64,000 nucleotides of DNA from Lonicera japonica (Eukaryota > Streptophyta > Magnoliopsida > Dipsacales > Caprifoliaceae), in the NCBI GenBank assembly GCA_021464415.1, contig JAKCWG010000742.1:186001-250000 (forward strand), read 5' to 3'. The translations under genes were made by a program, and so were the position numbers. Below, piece by piece: positions 10,802 to 23,502 of the stretch. The notes beneath the pieces were generated by a model that was not told the DNA's origin, searched no databases, and worked only from the letters and a program-made list of their open reading frames with translations. Position 1 is the stretch's first letter. Each line of letters opens with the position of its first letter.

Positions 10802-11366
10802 GATGCGCAAAATTATTATTGAACTGGAAAACTGATATTGCCAGAGAAAAAGATTCTAATGACCAAACACCACTGCATTTTGTTGCACACCTTGGTTATG
10901 CCGATTTGGCTAGCTCGCAATTACTTTTAGATAAGTCTGTCGCATATCTCAAAAACGATATGAAAAATAAAGCTATTCACATAGCGGCTAGTCGAGGTCA
11001 TGCATTGGTGTTGAAAGAAATTATGTCACAGTGTCCAGGTTCTTGGGGGGACATGACGGGTTATTGTTATCAAAATACCTGGACATGACGGGTTATCGTT
11101 ATCAAAATATTCTTCACATGGCAGTGAAGCATCAACAAAAAAATGTGATTGAATATATTCTAGAAGAATGTCAAATAACTAACGCTCTGATAAATCAGAA
11201 AGATGTTCCTGAGGGCAATACACCTCTTCATTTGCTTTGCATTTCCAGCTATTCTCTGCCCCAACTCATGTTACATCCCATGGCCGATAAGGGAGTCACA
11301 AATTCTGGAAAAATGACGGTATTGGATTTGGTAACTAACAATGTGGAAATGTCTACAACAACAAAG
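10802..11366 (+). other. Exon 2 of the ankyrin pseudogene
   Basis: It encodes the later ankyrin repeats: QTPLHFVAHLGYADLASS, then KAIHIAASRGHALVLKEIMS, then (after a frame change) NILHMAVKHQQKNVIEYIL and NTPLHLLCISSYSLPQLM. The acceptor TATATAG|GAT and donor ACAAAG|GTATGT are both good. A 32-bp direct duplication at 11,049-11,112 breaks the frame. Confidence 0.85.
11049..11112 (+). repeat. 32-bp frame-breaking tandem duplication in exon 2
   Basis: GGACATGACGGGTTATTGTT at 11,049 recurs at 11,081 with one base changed (TTATCGTT). A 32-bp period shifts the reading frame by two. The first copy leads to a stop after ...YCYQNTWT, while the second continues the ankyrin repeat as YRYQNILHMAVK. Confidence 0.9.
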
Positions 11367-12204
11367 GTATGTGCGTTAAACATTATATACAAGTATCCAT
11401 CAATTTATGTACCTACGGAGTATGATATACTACGACCAATGATTAAGTTGTATGTATATTTGGACAAAACCATTTGTATTATGTGATTTTGATTTGTGTT
11501 GCTTCAGCATTAGAACTCTGATGAATATTGTTCAAGTTGGATTTTTTTTTTCTTTATCTAACCAATTAGTGGAGAAAAAAAAAGTGTACGTCCGATTTTT
11601 CACATAACGATTCAACATTCTTTTAATTTTTAATTTTTTTTTGGATAAAAATGTTGTTCATATATGCTGTCTATTAGATCATCTTTAAAGAATTTAGGTA
11701 ATAATTATGTGCATTTTCTGCCTTTGAAAAATTCTGATTGTCATCTCACCCCTTTTTTTGTTAAATTTATATATTGATAAAATTTGGTATAAATGATCTC
11801 GATAATGAATATCTCTACCAATTTTTCTGAAAAGATTGATGCATTTACCTCTCCAAACAAAAGATTCCTTTTTAAAGAGAGAATTGTTTTCTTTAAAGCG
11901 GCTTTGTATCTATACTATTAAGAAATTAAACGCATGAAAGACTTTTTGTATTTCGATATATTAAATTTCCCAAATAACCTTTATATGCTAAAAATAAATA
12001 AAACTTAACAAGGTATTCAATTAATCCAATGACCTTAAGTATGATGAGAGCATCCTTTTACCATTTGACTATATACAATCACCTATTAATTCTTAAAGTA
12101 TTTTAATTAAATGTCTGTTTAATAAATATATAGCCAGCTAGTACATTAATACTGCAAACGGCAAAAATTGACATATATGTTTAATATATGCAAAAAAAAA
12201 TCAG
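11367..12204 (+). other. Intron 2 of the ankyrin pseudogene
   Basis: GTATGT at 11,367 to ...AAATCAG at 12,204. AT-rich; no internal element was identified. Confidence 0.7.
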
Positions 12205-12745
12205 AATGAAATTGTTGAGGAATTGAAGAATGCTGGTGCTACAGTTGGCTTGCGCTATCAAAGAAAAGTCAAAAAGGAAATGGATGAAGCCCAAATAAAA
12301 AATCTTTGGGAAATGGCTCAAACACACATAGTAGTGACCGCACTCATTGCAACCATAACATTCTCGGCTGGATTTACCATGCCAGGTGGGTTTATTCAAA
12401 GTACGTGGTAGCCCACACCAAGAAATGCCGGTTCTTACAAAATCCACTGCTTTTCAGGCGTTTATCATATTTGTTACCAAAGCTCTCGTTCTCTCAACTA
12501 GTGCCATATTTGTATACTTGGCTGCATCGATTTATCGTGCTTTGGCTCGTGTCTACATGTTAGTCATAGCTGGTATCTTTCTAAATTTATTTGCCCTGTT
12601 GGCGATGATGGTTGCATTTGTTACGGGGATATATACAGTGTTAGCAAATTCATTTGCCCTTGCAATTGCCACATGTCTAGTTGACTCTTGCTTCTTTATA
12701 GTTTATATTGCTTCTATAGTGAGGTTTGTTTCTGTTAAAATTTAA
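12205..12745 (+). other. Exon 3 of the ankyrin pseudogene: PGG transmembrane domain
   Basis: It begins NEIVEELKNAGATVGLR, then MAQTHIVVTALIATITFSAG and FTMPGG, the PGG-domain signature with its first transmembrane helix. A frameshift near 12,395-12,410 moves the rest to another frame: PVLTKSTAFQAFIIFVTKAL and two or three further hydrophobic helices (about 12,520-12,735), ending at TAA 12,745. The normal C-terminus of the family is present in full, so the frameshift is the only damage to this exon. Confidence 0.88.
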
Positions 12746-12792
12746 AAATTAAAATTAATAATTTATTGATGAGAAATTTTATTTTTTTTAAG

Positions 12793-12830
12793 ACTAGGGT
12801 ATGCCCGTGCCATCCGGCACGACGCACCAA
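12793..12830 (-). mobile_element. Helitron-like 3' terminus (minus strand)
   Basis: ACTAGGGTATGCCCGTGCC followed by ATCCGGCACG. On the minus strand this is a short GC-rich hairpin (GTGCC/GGCAC) followed by CTAGT, the Helitron 3' pattern. The element would extend rightwards; no 5' TC end or Rep/helicase ORF was found, so this is a candidate only. Confidence 0.35.
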
Positions 12831-13020
12831 TTTTTTTTTTTAATAAAAAATGTTTAGGATGTATCATCCAATTTAAGATACATTCTAAAAACTTACACAT
12901 AAAAGAATGAAATTCAAAGAATTTTTTCACTGTAATTTTTTTTAACGGACGTGATTTTAAAAAAAGTACATGATTCAATTTAATATTTTGCTGTCAAAAA
13001 TTACTAAAGATATATTCAGT

Positions 13021-13140
13021 TGGGTGTAACAAAGTTGGCAGATGATCGACTTCTCGACCAGCCAACCAGAGTTTGAAGCTCGAGAACTCTAATTACATTT
13101 CCCGTTCTTCCAAAGTTGATGTCAACGGGTGTATTGATAT
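13021..13140 (+). mobile_element. SINE-like element with degenerate Pol III boxes
   Basis: GGGTGTAACAAAGTTGGCAG resembles a tRNA-derived A box (TAGCTCAGTTGGCAGA). GAGTTTGAAGCTC about 45 bp downstream resembles a B box. Box order and spacing fit a tRNA-derived plant SINE. No A-tail or target duplication could be fixed. It lies just downstream of the ankyrin pseudogene. Confidence 0.35.
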
Positions 13141-15899
13141 ATGGCTTTTAATTACGAAAGATTAAGAATGTGACTGAAATAATAATTCTAATAAATTCAT
13201 TATAAGTAATTCTTATTAGAAAATATTTTTTTATATAATTTTATAGTCACAATGGATCTTGTTCTATAAATCTCAATGAGTATGTTTAAAATATATAATT
13301 TTTATTAAATTTTAAAATTTGGCATAAAAGTTATTATATTTTCAAAATTTTCTAAAAATGTGAGGAGAGAGAAAGTTGATGTGGTTGAGTGTGTATGATT
13401 GTGTGTGATAATATATATCATTTTATGTGTACTTTGTATTGAATGGTGAAAATTGTATAGAATCAAAAGAATCTAATGGTATAGATTGATTCTTAAGATA
13501 AACCACATCGTGTGGCTAAAATAAAAGATAACTTTTTAAAACTTCATCTAGACCCTTAATTAAGTTGATTTGTTAAATTGTCCTTGGTCAAAAAAAACCT
13601 TTCATTGTTATATAGATTATTGGTCATGTTCTTTTGTCTAGAGTCATGTCCATATGTTTAAGAGTCATGTCTCTTCAAAAGGGATATACCCTTAGGCTAA
13701 AAGATATATGCATCTCTTGTGAAGATCAAGACATGTCTTTTCTGAAAAGTCACTTGAAAATATATATAATCCTCCATCCATTCCATTTGTGATATATAAT
13801 TTCCAACATCATCTTTTCTCTCCTTCTTGATTCCTCCGTTTCAAGTATGAGAGTACGTGCAATAATTATTAATTTGCCAATCGGTACTTATTGGAGTGCT
13901 ACTTAAGTATGAGGGATCGTTGTACGAGTCCATGAGCACTATGGTGGGGGCACAACTATCTTAAGGACGTATTACAACACTAACCTCAATTGAGATTCGG
14001 TAAGTTTTATATCCTTAATTATTTCTATAAATGTCCTTATTTTCTTGCTTTATATTTTAATAATTTATTTTATCACTAACTTATTGTCATCAAATTAAAA
14101 GCAAATTACACAAATATTTTGCGACAATCTTAAGACAATTTTTGTGTTATTTGATTTCGATGAAATAAGTTTTGGTGCATTTGATTGATTCATTGTGTCA
14201 TAAATTTTAGAATACTCAAGATGATAAATGGAAGAGAATGATATTTTATAAAAATTGTTAGATACATAGGATAGAGAACCTTTCTGTGGAAAGTGCGGAG
14301 GCAGCGATGAACATTTCCTGTGGTACTAATTCTGTTAAGAAGAAATGAATGTTTCTAAAGTAAATTATTTTGATAATTTGCTAAGGTTCTGTTCAAATTC
14401 ATTATCATGGTGGGATTGGTTTCTCAAAAATATAAATCATAATATTTTATTTAGTATCATTCACCGATATAGACACTGTATATTTAGCAACCTTATATAT
14501 TCATCATTTATATGAATGTTGTACGAAGTGTGCGTAATAAAAAATTTAAGACACTAAGGGAGGAGGGAATTGAATAAATAAAGAAGATAGTGAAATTTGT
14601 ATCATCTTCCATGTCAGATTTTCACTAAAGGTGTTGTTTCTTCTTAATGCAGATTATATTTATTTCGCTTGAATATCTGCTTGAATTAATTGATGTTGAA
14701 TATGAAGTATGGTTTAGTTGTTATTACACATATATGGTTGGTAGTTTACTCGCAACTAACTATAATGGTGGTTCGTCAATTGGTTTTTGACAATTAACCA
14801 AGAAGGACCTCAAATTTATTTATTTGTTTCGTTTTCTTATATAAGGTCATCTTCAAAAGTGGTAACCCACTAGCTGTACATATGTATATATATAATAAAT
14901 TATATGCTAAGTATAATTTATCCACCCACCATTCTATATTAGTCACTACGATGACTTCAATATTTGATTGAATTACACATGCTTATGGTTTCGCATGTTA
15001 TGATAGTTCTTATGGTCTTATGGATATATATCAAATGTTTCATCTTTTGAAAAAGTAAAATGATTTGTATGTTTTGTTTCATTTCTCAAATACTTTATGG
15101 GCTTAATCAATGGAAAAAAAAAAGATGTGCGTAAAGTTCTGATCCATTTGTAAATATTTGGGTTCTTGTTGTACGCCTTCTAACCCAAATGTTTGTCGAA
15201 GCCAGTGTTGGTCTGGTAGTGAAAGAATAAATATATCTTTTTCACAGATGAAGAATATAATTGACAAGCCCGTTTGTATAAAATTCACCGTGTCCTCCGC
15301 ACATATACCCATACTCTTCTGATAGTGATTGTTTACTGTTTGTAGTCTATATATGTATCAATTTTCTATCATTATGGACCATGGAAGACCATATATAGTT
15401 TTTGAGCATGTGGATGTTGATGGAGTGCTTCTTTTATGCCATTGATAAATGCTCTGTCTTATAACTAACTGCGTTCAAATTGAATTTTTGAATGGCTAGC
15501 TACTCCATCACCGTTAACTTAGCATGCTATTAGCATACAAGGATAAGAACCCAACAAAATTTAGACTTATTTTGGCCTTTTAACCTATAGAAAAATTATT
15601 AGTATCAAATTTTGACCCAAAAATTTAGCGCGTCTGACATACCCTGCACTTACAAACCCCTAATTAATTAAGGAACTAGCCAATCATATGTAATGAATTA
15701 ATGCTCAAGAAATTAATTAAATAAAACAGTGTATATAATTTATAACTTGGAAAAGCAAATAAAAATCTAAGCATATAAATTATACGTGATAAATTAACGA
15801 AGTGATATAATTAAATTCAGAACCTGAAATTTGAGTACCAAATTACACATGTAATCCAACAATAAAATCTAAAGTTAAATTTTCAAAACACTTGTCTCT
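13141..15899. other. Intergenic AT-rich DNA
   Basis: No supported gene. A block at 13,240-13,375 (TAGTCACAATGGATCTTGTT onwards) recurs at 61,923-62,050, so it is a dispersed repeat. The minus-strand ORF at 15,103-15,312 (69 codons) has no recognisable domain. The remainder is unassigned. Confidence 0.45.
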
Positions 15900-17420
15900 A
15901 ACTCCGAATTAACACTTGAAGAGAAAGAGCTGTGAGAATCCGCAAACGCGACCTCCGGGTCTCGTTCCCGTGTTTGGGCGTCTGAAACGTCGAAAAAGAT
16001 TTTGTCATTCCATTTGCTTCTACTTGTTGATAATTCATATAGGGTGTTCCTCTATCCTATTTCTAAATGTAAGAGGGTTCGTTCAGAGTTGTCAGTATAT
16101 TTTACTAGAAAATGAACAAAATAGTTGTGTAAGAGGAAAGGCTATAGATAAGCCTTTCTTTACACGTTTGTCTACGAAACCATGATTCTATAGGGTTTGG
16201 GAACTATGTTACGGATTGGGAAGGTGTTAAGCACCCGTTCCACCCTTTCGGTCTCTAGTGGTCTTATATGTTTATTCTATGTTGAAAAACTTTGATGCTT
16301 TTACTGACAGTCTACTACTTTCCGAATAAAACCCCTAAATTTTGGGAAATGAAAAAAGGGGTGAAAACCTTTGTGTTCCGTGATCCAATTGTTTTGGTTT
16401 TAAAAGTGTAATACAAATAACGAAGCTTTATGTTTTAAAAGAGAGATTCCGGTATTATTTCCTCAGATAATAATGTCGGGTTTGTTTTGATTACTTTAGA
16501 AAAAACTGAATTTTGTATCAGAACTAATTCAATATGGATTTCGAATTCTTTAAGGAGAGTTTTATCAGAAATATCGTAATCTATGAAAAAAAAGAGATAT
16601 GTTTGATTTTAATTCCTAAGTAAGTTTTATCAATTCGGGTTTTGAAAACCTAATTTTATTCGAACGATAATGATCTTACTTTTCTAGTTTTGTAAATGAT
16701 TTTTATCGGAGTTTTTGTTTTGAAAACAGTAGACTGTTTTGTAACTTGATAATAAGTTTATTCAAATAAAATGTAGGCAGAACAACATAAGTAAAACAAG
16801 TACACATATATCTTATTTTAAATACTATAAGAGACTTTCTTTACATTTTCGACGAGAATAATAATAAGAGAAAAAATATAATACGACAGAGAGATCTCCG
16901 ACGCTAATAAGTTTTTTCCTTTTCAGATATTTTTGAGAATTCGATTCTAGAAGTGAGACACACCGAGTGTCGAGAATAGATTCGATAATTCTTCAGAAAT
17001 AAGACGATCGTATAATATACTTGATAGAAGACCAGAAAATCAGATAAAATAATAGAATTATCAGATCCTAAAAATCCCTCTCCTTAACCCTTGGGGGTGT
17101 TGGCTTTTTTATAGTGCTAGAAAAAGATTGTCGCGCGACATTTGTGACAATGTTGTGCGACAAACGGCTGAAGTGATCCTTCTGACAGACTGATTTGTCA
17201 GGAAATGGTTGGTTTGTGTTTGGGGAATTTGTTGCACGATATAAGAGATATTATCACGCAACATACTGGTTTTTCGCGCGATAATTCTCCTTAGAAACAG
17301 GTTTGTTTGGCCAACAAACCCCTTCGGGACAGTTTCTAGTGCTCGGGTGGGGTCCGGACTCCAAAGACTATACTTCTCAATAGTCGTTAGGGTTCTTGCG
17401 GAAGTTACGGATTGGGATGT
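15900..17420. repeat. LTR-like repetitive sequence, unclassified
   Basis: The segment is less AT-rich than its surroundings. It contains GGGAAGGTGTTAAGCACCC (about 16,217), a phrase I associate with long LTRs of plant Ty3/gypsy (Tat/Ogre-like) elements. A GC-rich segment around 17,085-17,410 includes GTCGCGCGACATTTGTGACA and CTCGGGTGGGGTCCGGACTC. No paired LTR or internal coding region lies in the window, so it could be a solo LTR or another repeat. The family assignment is from memory of motif style only. Confidence 0.3.
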
Positions 17421-20400
17421 CTACAAGAGCGAAAGCAATACAAATTAATCTTTAATATGGTTTTTATGCTCTACTTTGGAAAGCTTGCGTTGGAACGAGA
17501 TGCACAGTTAGCAGTCCTAAAAAGGATTGGAAGTTGTTTAGAGTTAATTCCCAAAGTTGCATTGCTAGTGCAAACATTGGGGTAAGAGCTCTATTAAGAC
17601 CTTCTCTCGAGTACATTAGTTCATTCATTTTCTACCCCATCTGCCCTCCCCCCATTTTTTGGTTTGAGTGGTCTTGTTCAACTGCTAAAACGAGCTAGCA
17701 GTGAAGGTCGATGAGCGAGAGCCCTTCCACACGGGACTCCTGGATCACTGTGGCCGGCTTTTGTCAAAATGAGCCACATGACTTAGTCAATGGGCCCATG
17801 ATCTTTCTTTCTCACCTTGTATGATGGTGATGGCTGCCTCTTCATGATGCATAGCTGTGTGTTGTTTTTCAAATATGAAATAGCCCTAGATTAAAATGTT
17901 GACTTGGTCAATGGCCCATGATCTTTCTTTTCTCACTTTGTTCCCTCTTAACAAAGTTTCAAAAATAGAAGATAGGGGGATGGGGGGAAGGGCTGAACTT
18001 GGCACACTGACCGATTGGGCTAGGCCCCATTTGTTAATTTCCGGCACTTTCAATATTCTTATTCATTCACATAAAAATTAAATCTTGAAATACATTGTTC
18101 GTATGTCAGCTATAACTTTTTGCTCAAAATTATGATTGATGCAATAGATATTTGCAATTTCTATATACTTAAACGGTTAATTAATGGATGTAAATCGATT
18201 AAGAGATATTAACCTAGCTTTTAATTAAAATTGAAAATAAATTAATGATAAGTTCTATTGTAGGTTACGGTAGGGGGACTGCCTTTTAGTCTCAACATCC
18301 CTTAATAAATTAATTTGAAATGTGCGGGTAGATTCATATTTAATTTACTTTAAATTAAACTACTGAAATGTGGGCTATTATTTCTTGTGTTGTTCTCAGT
18401 ATGCATCAAATACATTTTATTGGGAAAGTGCATGTGATATTACACAATAACAAAGTCTATGAACGAGGGGAGTTGAGAATAGTCAAGGTTGTATATGAAA
18501 ATAAATTAAAATAATTGGGGGAAAGTAATGTAAAAAATAAATAAAATTTATAATATTAATGAGAATGTACCAGAAAATAATAATAAATAGAGGAATAGAC
18601 TTTTTACGAAAAACAAAGCACATATAATTAAAGTTGAAGTTCTATAGGATTTTTATAAACAATTAATTTGGTGGATATTGGATAAATTGTAACGAAAACA
18701 AATTAATTAATGAAAGTGTAAAGAAAAAAAAATCAAATAAAATAAGCCAACAAAACTAAAACATATTAATTAAGATAATTATTACTCCCACTTTTAGCCT
18801 CTACAATTATATTTGCATTAATTATAACATTAATTAAACTACTTCCTCTATTTTACATTAATTAAGATAAGATTATTATTACTCCCACTTCCTCTACAAT
18901 TATGTTTGCATTAATTATAACATTAATTAAACTACTTTCTCTATTTTACTATATAGTAAGTAATAGATAATAGATAAACTTGTATTTATTTGTCCAAAAA
19001 AAAAACTTGTATTTATTAATATTTATATTTTTTTATTTCTTACTTAAAATACTGATTTTGGTAATTAATATTTATAGATATCTTACTGTAAACTGATAAA
19101 GTGATATTTTAAAAAAATTATAATTATAATTATACAATTTTAAACCCTAATTTAATCAAAAATTAATAATTAAATTGAATATTTATTTTCACATAAGAAA
19201 ATTTATGGTTGATTTATATGTGAAGTAGTATGATTTTTGTATAAAGTATGTATTATGTTAACGTACGTCTTAAGCACACATCTTACACAATTATATTTCA
19301 AAAGTATAAATTTTCAATATGTATTAAATATTGCACATATTCTTATACAAGAGTTAATTATTTTTATTTATAGTAAGTTTAACATGTGGCCCAATAGCAC
19401 ATGTTATCATTTTTAACAAAGTTTTTAAGAAACAATAATAATATTAGTATTTCACAAAATTATTCTAAAGCATTAAAATTGGTTTTAGTGAGACTTTAAA
19501 TAAATTTTTTGAGACACTATTTTATCATTTAAAATAATTTTAGAATGTTAAAATAAGATTATTTACGTAAATGTTTATACTTTTCCGAGCAAAAAAAGAA
19601 AGGAGGATGCATATAAATTAAAATTAACTTTAAGCAATTAAATAAACGCATGGTTGAACTAATTACAAATAGTAGATAATAGATAATAGAATTATTTGGT
19701 AATGAATATATGCATCGTAATTCAAGAAAAAATAATTATTAATAAGAATTTATATTAACTAAATTAAACTTTAGTTATCAAAATTCATAAGTTTTTAATC
19801 TTGCCCTTTTCACTTTTTGAATATATCTTTCATCTTTATTTTTGTACTAACTCAACTACTCCTGGTTGCTTAAAAAATAAAAAAAATACTCTGGGTTTTA
19901 CTATTGAATTTTGTTCTCTGGGGTGTGCAACCGAACTGTGCAGGTGATTCGGCAACTGAACCGACTTTGTCGGTTTAGGAGATTTGGGACCGAAACAGAA
20001 ATAAGTACCACCAACAACTATCGGTTTTAGTCTATTTTGGTTCGGTTTTAGCTGGACAGAATGTATTATTGAGATTGAGCTTCAAATCTAAGATTTAGAT
20101 ACACTATCGTAAAATAAAAAAAACATTGTAAGCTTAAACAAAATCCAACTAAAAATATGCAAAAAGATGAAGGCAATCAACAAATCTCAACTAGATTTAC
20201 TAACATTTATATGAAAGCTTCAAATTTCAATGAGATCTATAGAAGATCTACACAAAATCTATGGTATAAATGCTTAGAGCTGGCCTTTAATAGCATTTCG
20301 TCTTCATCCATTGTTTTTAAGCTTTTTAACCACAGGATCTTAAACCCAAATTTAACCAGATTTCTTCTAATTTGAGGATTTATTCTTTATGTAAGGAGAT

Positions 20401-20960
20401 GTATGGTATGGTTAACTTATACATGGAACTAGTACGAGTTATGTATAAAAATTTTAAGAAACAATTTTAATATAAAGCGAGATAATCTCGGAGATGTAAG
20501 TTCGGGAAAATGAAAGAGATTTCAAATTTGAGCATGAATTTTGGATGAAAATTATTTTATTTACATACAAAGAAGAGATACTTGTAATGCTTTTTTAAAA
20601 AACTAAAATAAAAAATCCAAATTTTTTTTTTTTTTACCTTTGATTGCTGAATGCTAATTCCTAATTGTTGAATTCTAGCTCTAAAAATGTTATTTGATTT
20701 ATTATTTTGAATGAGGTTATGAATTTTATGTTTTTGTATAAAACAATGGTTTAAATTCGTCATTAAGCATTAAGCGGGACTAATGCCTCGTAATATTAAA
20801 TGCTTAATAATTAAAAAATATAGCCGTTAACCTCTTAATGAATTAAAAAAACAAACATCATATTCCACCTCTAAATACTTAATACTCTTTTATTAAGCAT
20901 TCAAAAGTAAAAATAAACACCGCTTTATAATTTTTATACACGCATCCTCACTGTCATATA
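17421..20960. other. Intergenic AT-rich DNA with small repeats
   Basis: No supported gene. Repeats noted: GTCAATGGGCCCATGATCTT (about 17,788) with a near copy at about 17,908; the 92-bp duplication at 18,765-18,949; a segment rich in ACCGAA/CGGTTT words (19,925-20,060) like the one at 58.0-58.7 kb; and a MITE-like stretch of TTAAGCATTAAG words at about 20,757-20,930. Confidence 0.45.
18765..18949. repeat. 92-bp tandem duplication
   Basis: ATTAATTAAGATAA followed by TACTCCCACTT and the block TTGCATTAATTATAACATTA occurs from 18,765 and again from 18,857, with minor indels. Confidence 0.8.
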
Positions 20961-23502
20961 TAGGTCGAGAAATACCCTAAGGGGGGGGGTGAATAGGGTT
21001 TTTGGAACTTAATTTGATTTTAAATATAGTTCCCAGTAAAGTTTAAATAATAAATGTTTAATACGTTGTATAACAAGGAATTGAGTAAATTAAACAATCA
21101 CACAAGCAATCAACAAGTATAAATACAAAATAATAGAAAGCTTGAGTTTGGAGAGAATGAACCGAATAAGACAATGACATTTTGTTTATGCAGTTCGATT
21201 GTTTAAACCTTAGGTCCGCGGCTAAGTAAGTTCCCGAGAAATTCCACTAAAAACCAATTTTCTTCCAGGTGAAAATCAAACCTTTATAAGTGCAATCATT
21301 CTCACTACACTCAATAAGTGTTGTTTTTCTCACAACACTTAACAAATGTGATTCTTCTCACCATACTCAACACAATAACTCCACTTGCAATTTTATGAGA
21401 AACATCTCTCACAATTTTGAATAATAAATTATTTTGGTGATAAACACCAATGAACAATAACTCTCAAATGTATTTGAAGATTACAAATAATGCTCACACT
21501 AGAGTTATCAAGATTGATCAAAATATATAACTCAAAGATGAAATATATGATCAATGCATAAACTTAAAAACTTGAATATTGTGGATATATGAAAAATGAG
21601 ATTGTAAGATCATTCAAGTTGTTAAAAATGAGTCTAAGAACTCATATTTATATGTGGAAAAAGTTTATGACCGTTGGGAGTAATAATATAAAGTTTTGAG
21701 TCAAAAGTAAACATTTTCAAAATCTCCAACGACTAGTTTCAGGCCATCAGTTGACTGAGCAATGCTCATTAGTCAACTGAGTGGCTTTGCTTAGTTGACT
21801 GATGAGCATTGTCTAGCCATCCAAAATCCCAAATTTTGGACTTTGCATTTTAACTCCAAAATCAATTCTAATGCTTCAAGGACTTTAAGAATATGTCCCT
21901 AAGACACCTATGTTGACCTTAAAGTCAATTAATCTTATTTTGATAATTACAATAAGTTAATAAAGTGTTATTTAACTCGGTTGTTCCAATGATGATAGCC
22001 ATTTTAACCAATATATCTTCTGACCAAGTGTAACTTCAAACCGAAGCAAACAAAATCTCACACAAGCTTTACAAACGCCTCTACTCATAAGAAATGAACT
22101 CAAGTAATATACATGTGCTATACAAAGCCAAGAAAATATCTAGATCATCAAGCAAGTGAAGATATGCACAAGAATGATCTCCACATGTTCTATAAGTTAT
22201 CAAAACCAAGAAATGATCAAGAAAGGATCAAGAACATCAAACAAGTGAAGATACGCACAAGAAAATCAAGCATCACGAAGATTCGAATTATCATTAAATT
22301 GAGTGAGTGCTTAGATTTTATGTAAAGTTACTTTATTGATCAAATCCCTATAGCTCAAACATATTCTCACATCTTTTAAAGATTGATTCAAACTAGCTTG
22401 AAATTAAATTTATTTGAAAAACATCATTTTACAAAAACCGAGTTTCAAAATAAATTCATATTAATTTTAAATGATCATAATTTAAGCTATAATAAAAATA
22501 TGTATCTTAGAAACATATCTTTGAGGTTCAAAAATCATTAGAATTTTATTTGAAACTAAATTGTTAAATTGCAAAAATATTTTTATTTTTCGTTTAAAAT
22601 TTGCTCAATTTTTGCCCAGTTTTGATCTAACGGTAAGATGGAGGCCTTCCCGGACTCCGATCATTTTGAAATTTTTACAGTAGTTAGAAAACATCTCTTG
22701 GCAATTTTGACTAAAATTTGAGCATGATCCAACAGTCAAATTAGGAGAAATTAACAAAACAAATTTGAATTTTTTGTCAGAACTAGTTGTTGAAAAATTT
22801 GAAAATGTATACCTTGGAGCCAAAACCCCTCTTAATCATCCCCAAAGGCCACATGGTTTTGCAAGCTATAAATATGAGGTCCTAGACATGTTTTAACACA
22901 CCTTGAATCATTCTAATACTCTATTATTCATATATTCAAATATACAAGGATTCAAGAACACATTTTGATCAATCTTTCATTTTTGAGCTATATACTTTGA
23001 TCAATTTTGATATCTCTTAGTGTGAGCTTCATTTGTATTTTTTTATACACAAGAGAGATATTGTACATTGGTGTTAGCCACCAAAACTTATTCAAATCAT
23101 ATTTGTGAGAGGTGTATCTCATAGAATAGTAAGAGGAATTTCTTGTGAGAGTATTGAGGGTGTTTCAATACTTGTAAGAGTATGTGAGAATAATACACTT
23201 GTAAAGGTTTGATCTTCACCCGGAAGGAGATTGGTTATAGTGGAAATTCTCGGGAAACTAACCGAGTGCGGAGTAGGGGAACAAGCCGAACCGTGTGGAC
23301 AAAAAATCTTCGACTTCGATCGGTTCAATCTTTCTATCTCTTGTTCTATTATATTGTGCTATTTATTCATTGTGTTTGAAATTAACTTTGTTCTTGATTG
23401 CTTGATAAATATAGACATCAAATATTTTTAAATCATCTTTAAAAATTCGATTAAGTTTTTTAAAAACCCTATTCACCCCCCTCTAGGGTATTTTCCAACC
23501 TA
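20961..23502. mobile_element. 2.5-kb element with ~0.75-kb terminal inverted repeats (foldback-like)
   Basis: The left end is TAGGTCGAGAAATACCCTAA followed by a G run and GTGAATAGGG. The right end, reverse-complemented, is TAGGTTGGAAAATACCCTAG followed by a G run and GTGAATAGGG. Similarity continues inwards for roughly 750 bp on both sides, for example CCGAGAAATTCCACTA on the left against CCGAGAATTTCCACTA on the right. The interior (about 21.75-22.76 kb) has no transposase. No target duplication was found. The structure is a non-autonomous long-TIR or foldback element; the superfamily is unknown. Confidence 0.75.
21760..21811. repeat. 21-bp stem hairpin inside the long-TIR element
   Basis: CAATGCTCATTAGTCAACTGA and its near-perfect inverse TTAGTTGACTGATGAGCATTG are separated by about 10 bp. 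A related AGTCGACTGA motif occurs at about 25,266-25,300, beside the gag-like ORF. Confidence 0.8.

Larger units (their letters stand above)
8537..12745 (+). pseudogene. ACD6-like ankyrin-repeat/PGG-domain membrane protein, pseudogene of three exons
   Basis: ACD6-like proteins are plant membrane proteins with cytosolic ankyrin repeats and a C-terminal PGG domain of several transmembrane helices; known members act in salicylic-acid-linked defence. Exon 1 (8,537-9,735) starts ATG-GAT-CCT (MDPTLY) and carries repeats such as TVHHLASQFGHLETVKRIL and VLHLASRGGHSSIVRELI. Exon 2 (10,802-11,366) carries more repeats. Exon 3 (12,205-12,745) carries the PGG domain. Intron phases agree: AGC AAA A|GA across intron 1 and AAG|AAT across intron 2. 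Lesions seen: a hAT MITE after codon 7-8, an in-frame TAG near 9,234, a frameshift near 9,475, a CACTA-like insertion at 9,562, a 32-bp duplication at 11,049 and a frameshift near 12,400. It is certainly non-functional; the family is certain. Confidence 0.9.

Noticed and set aside
15103..15312. 69-codon minus-strand ORF
   Set aside because: No recognisable family, start context or partner exon; length is within chance for this window.
15916..16185. 89-codon + strand ORF
   Set aside because: Lies in LTR-like repetitive sequence and shows no domain.
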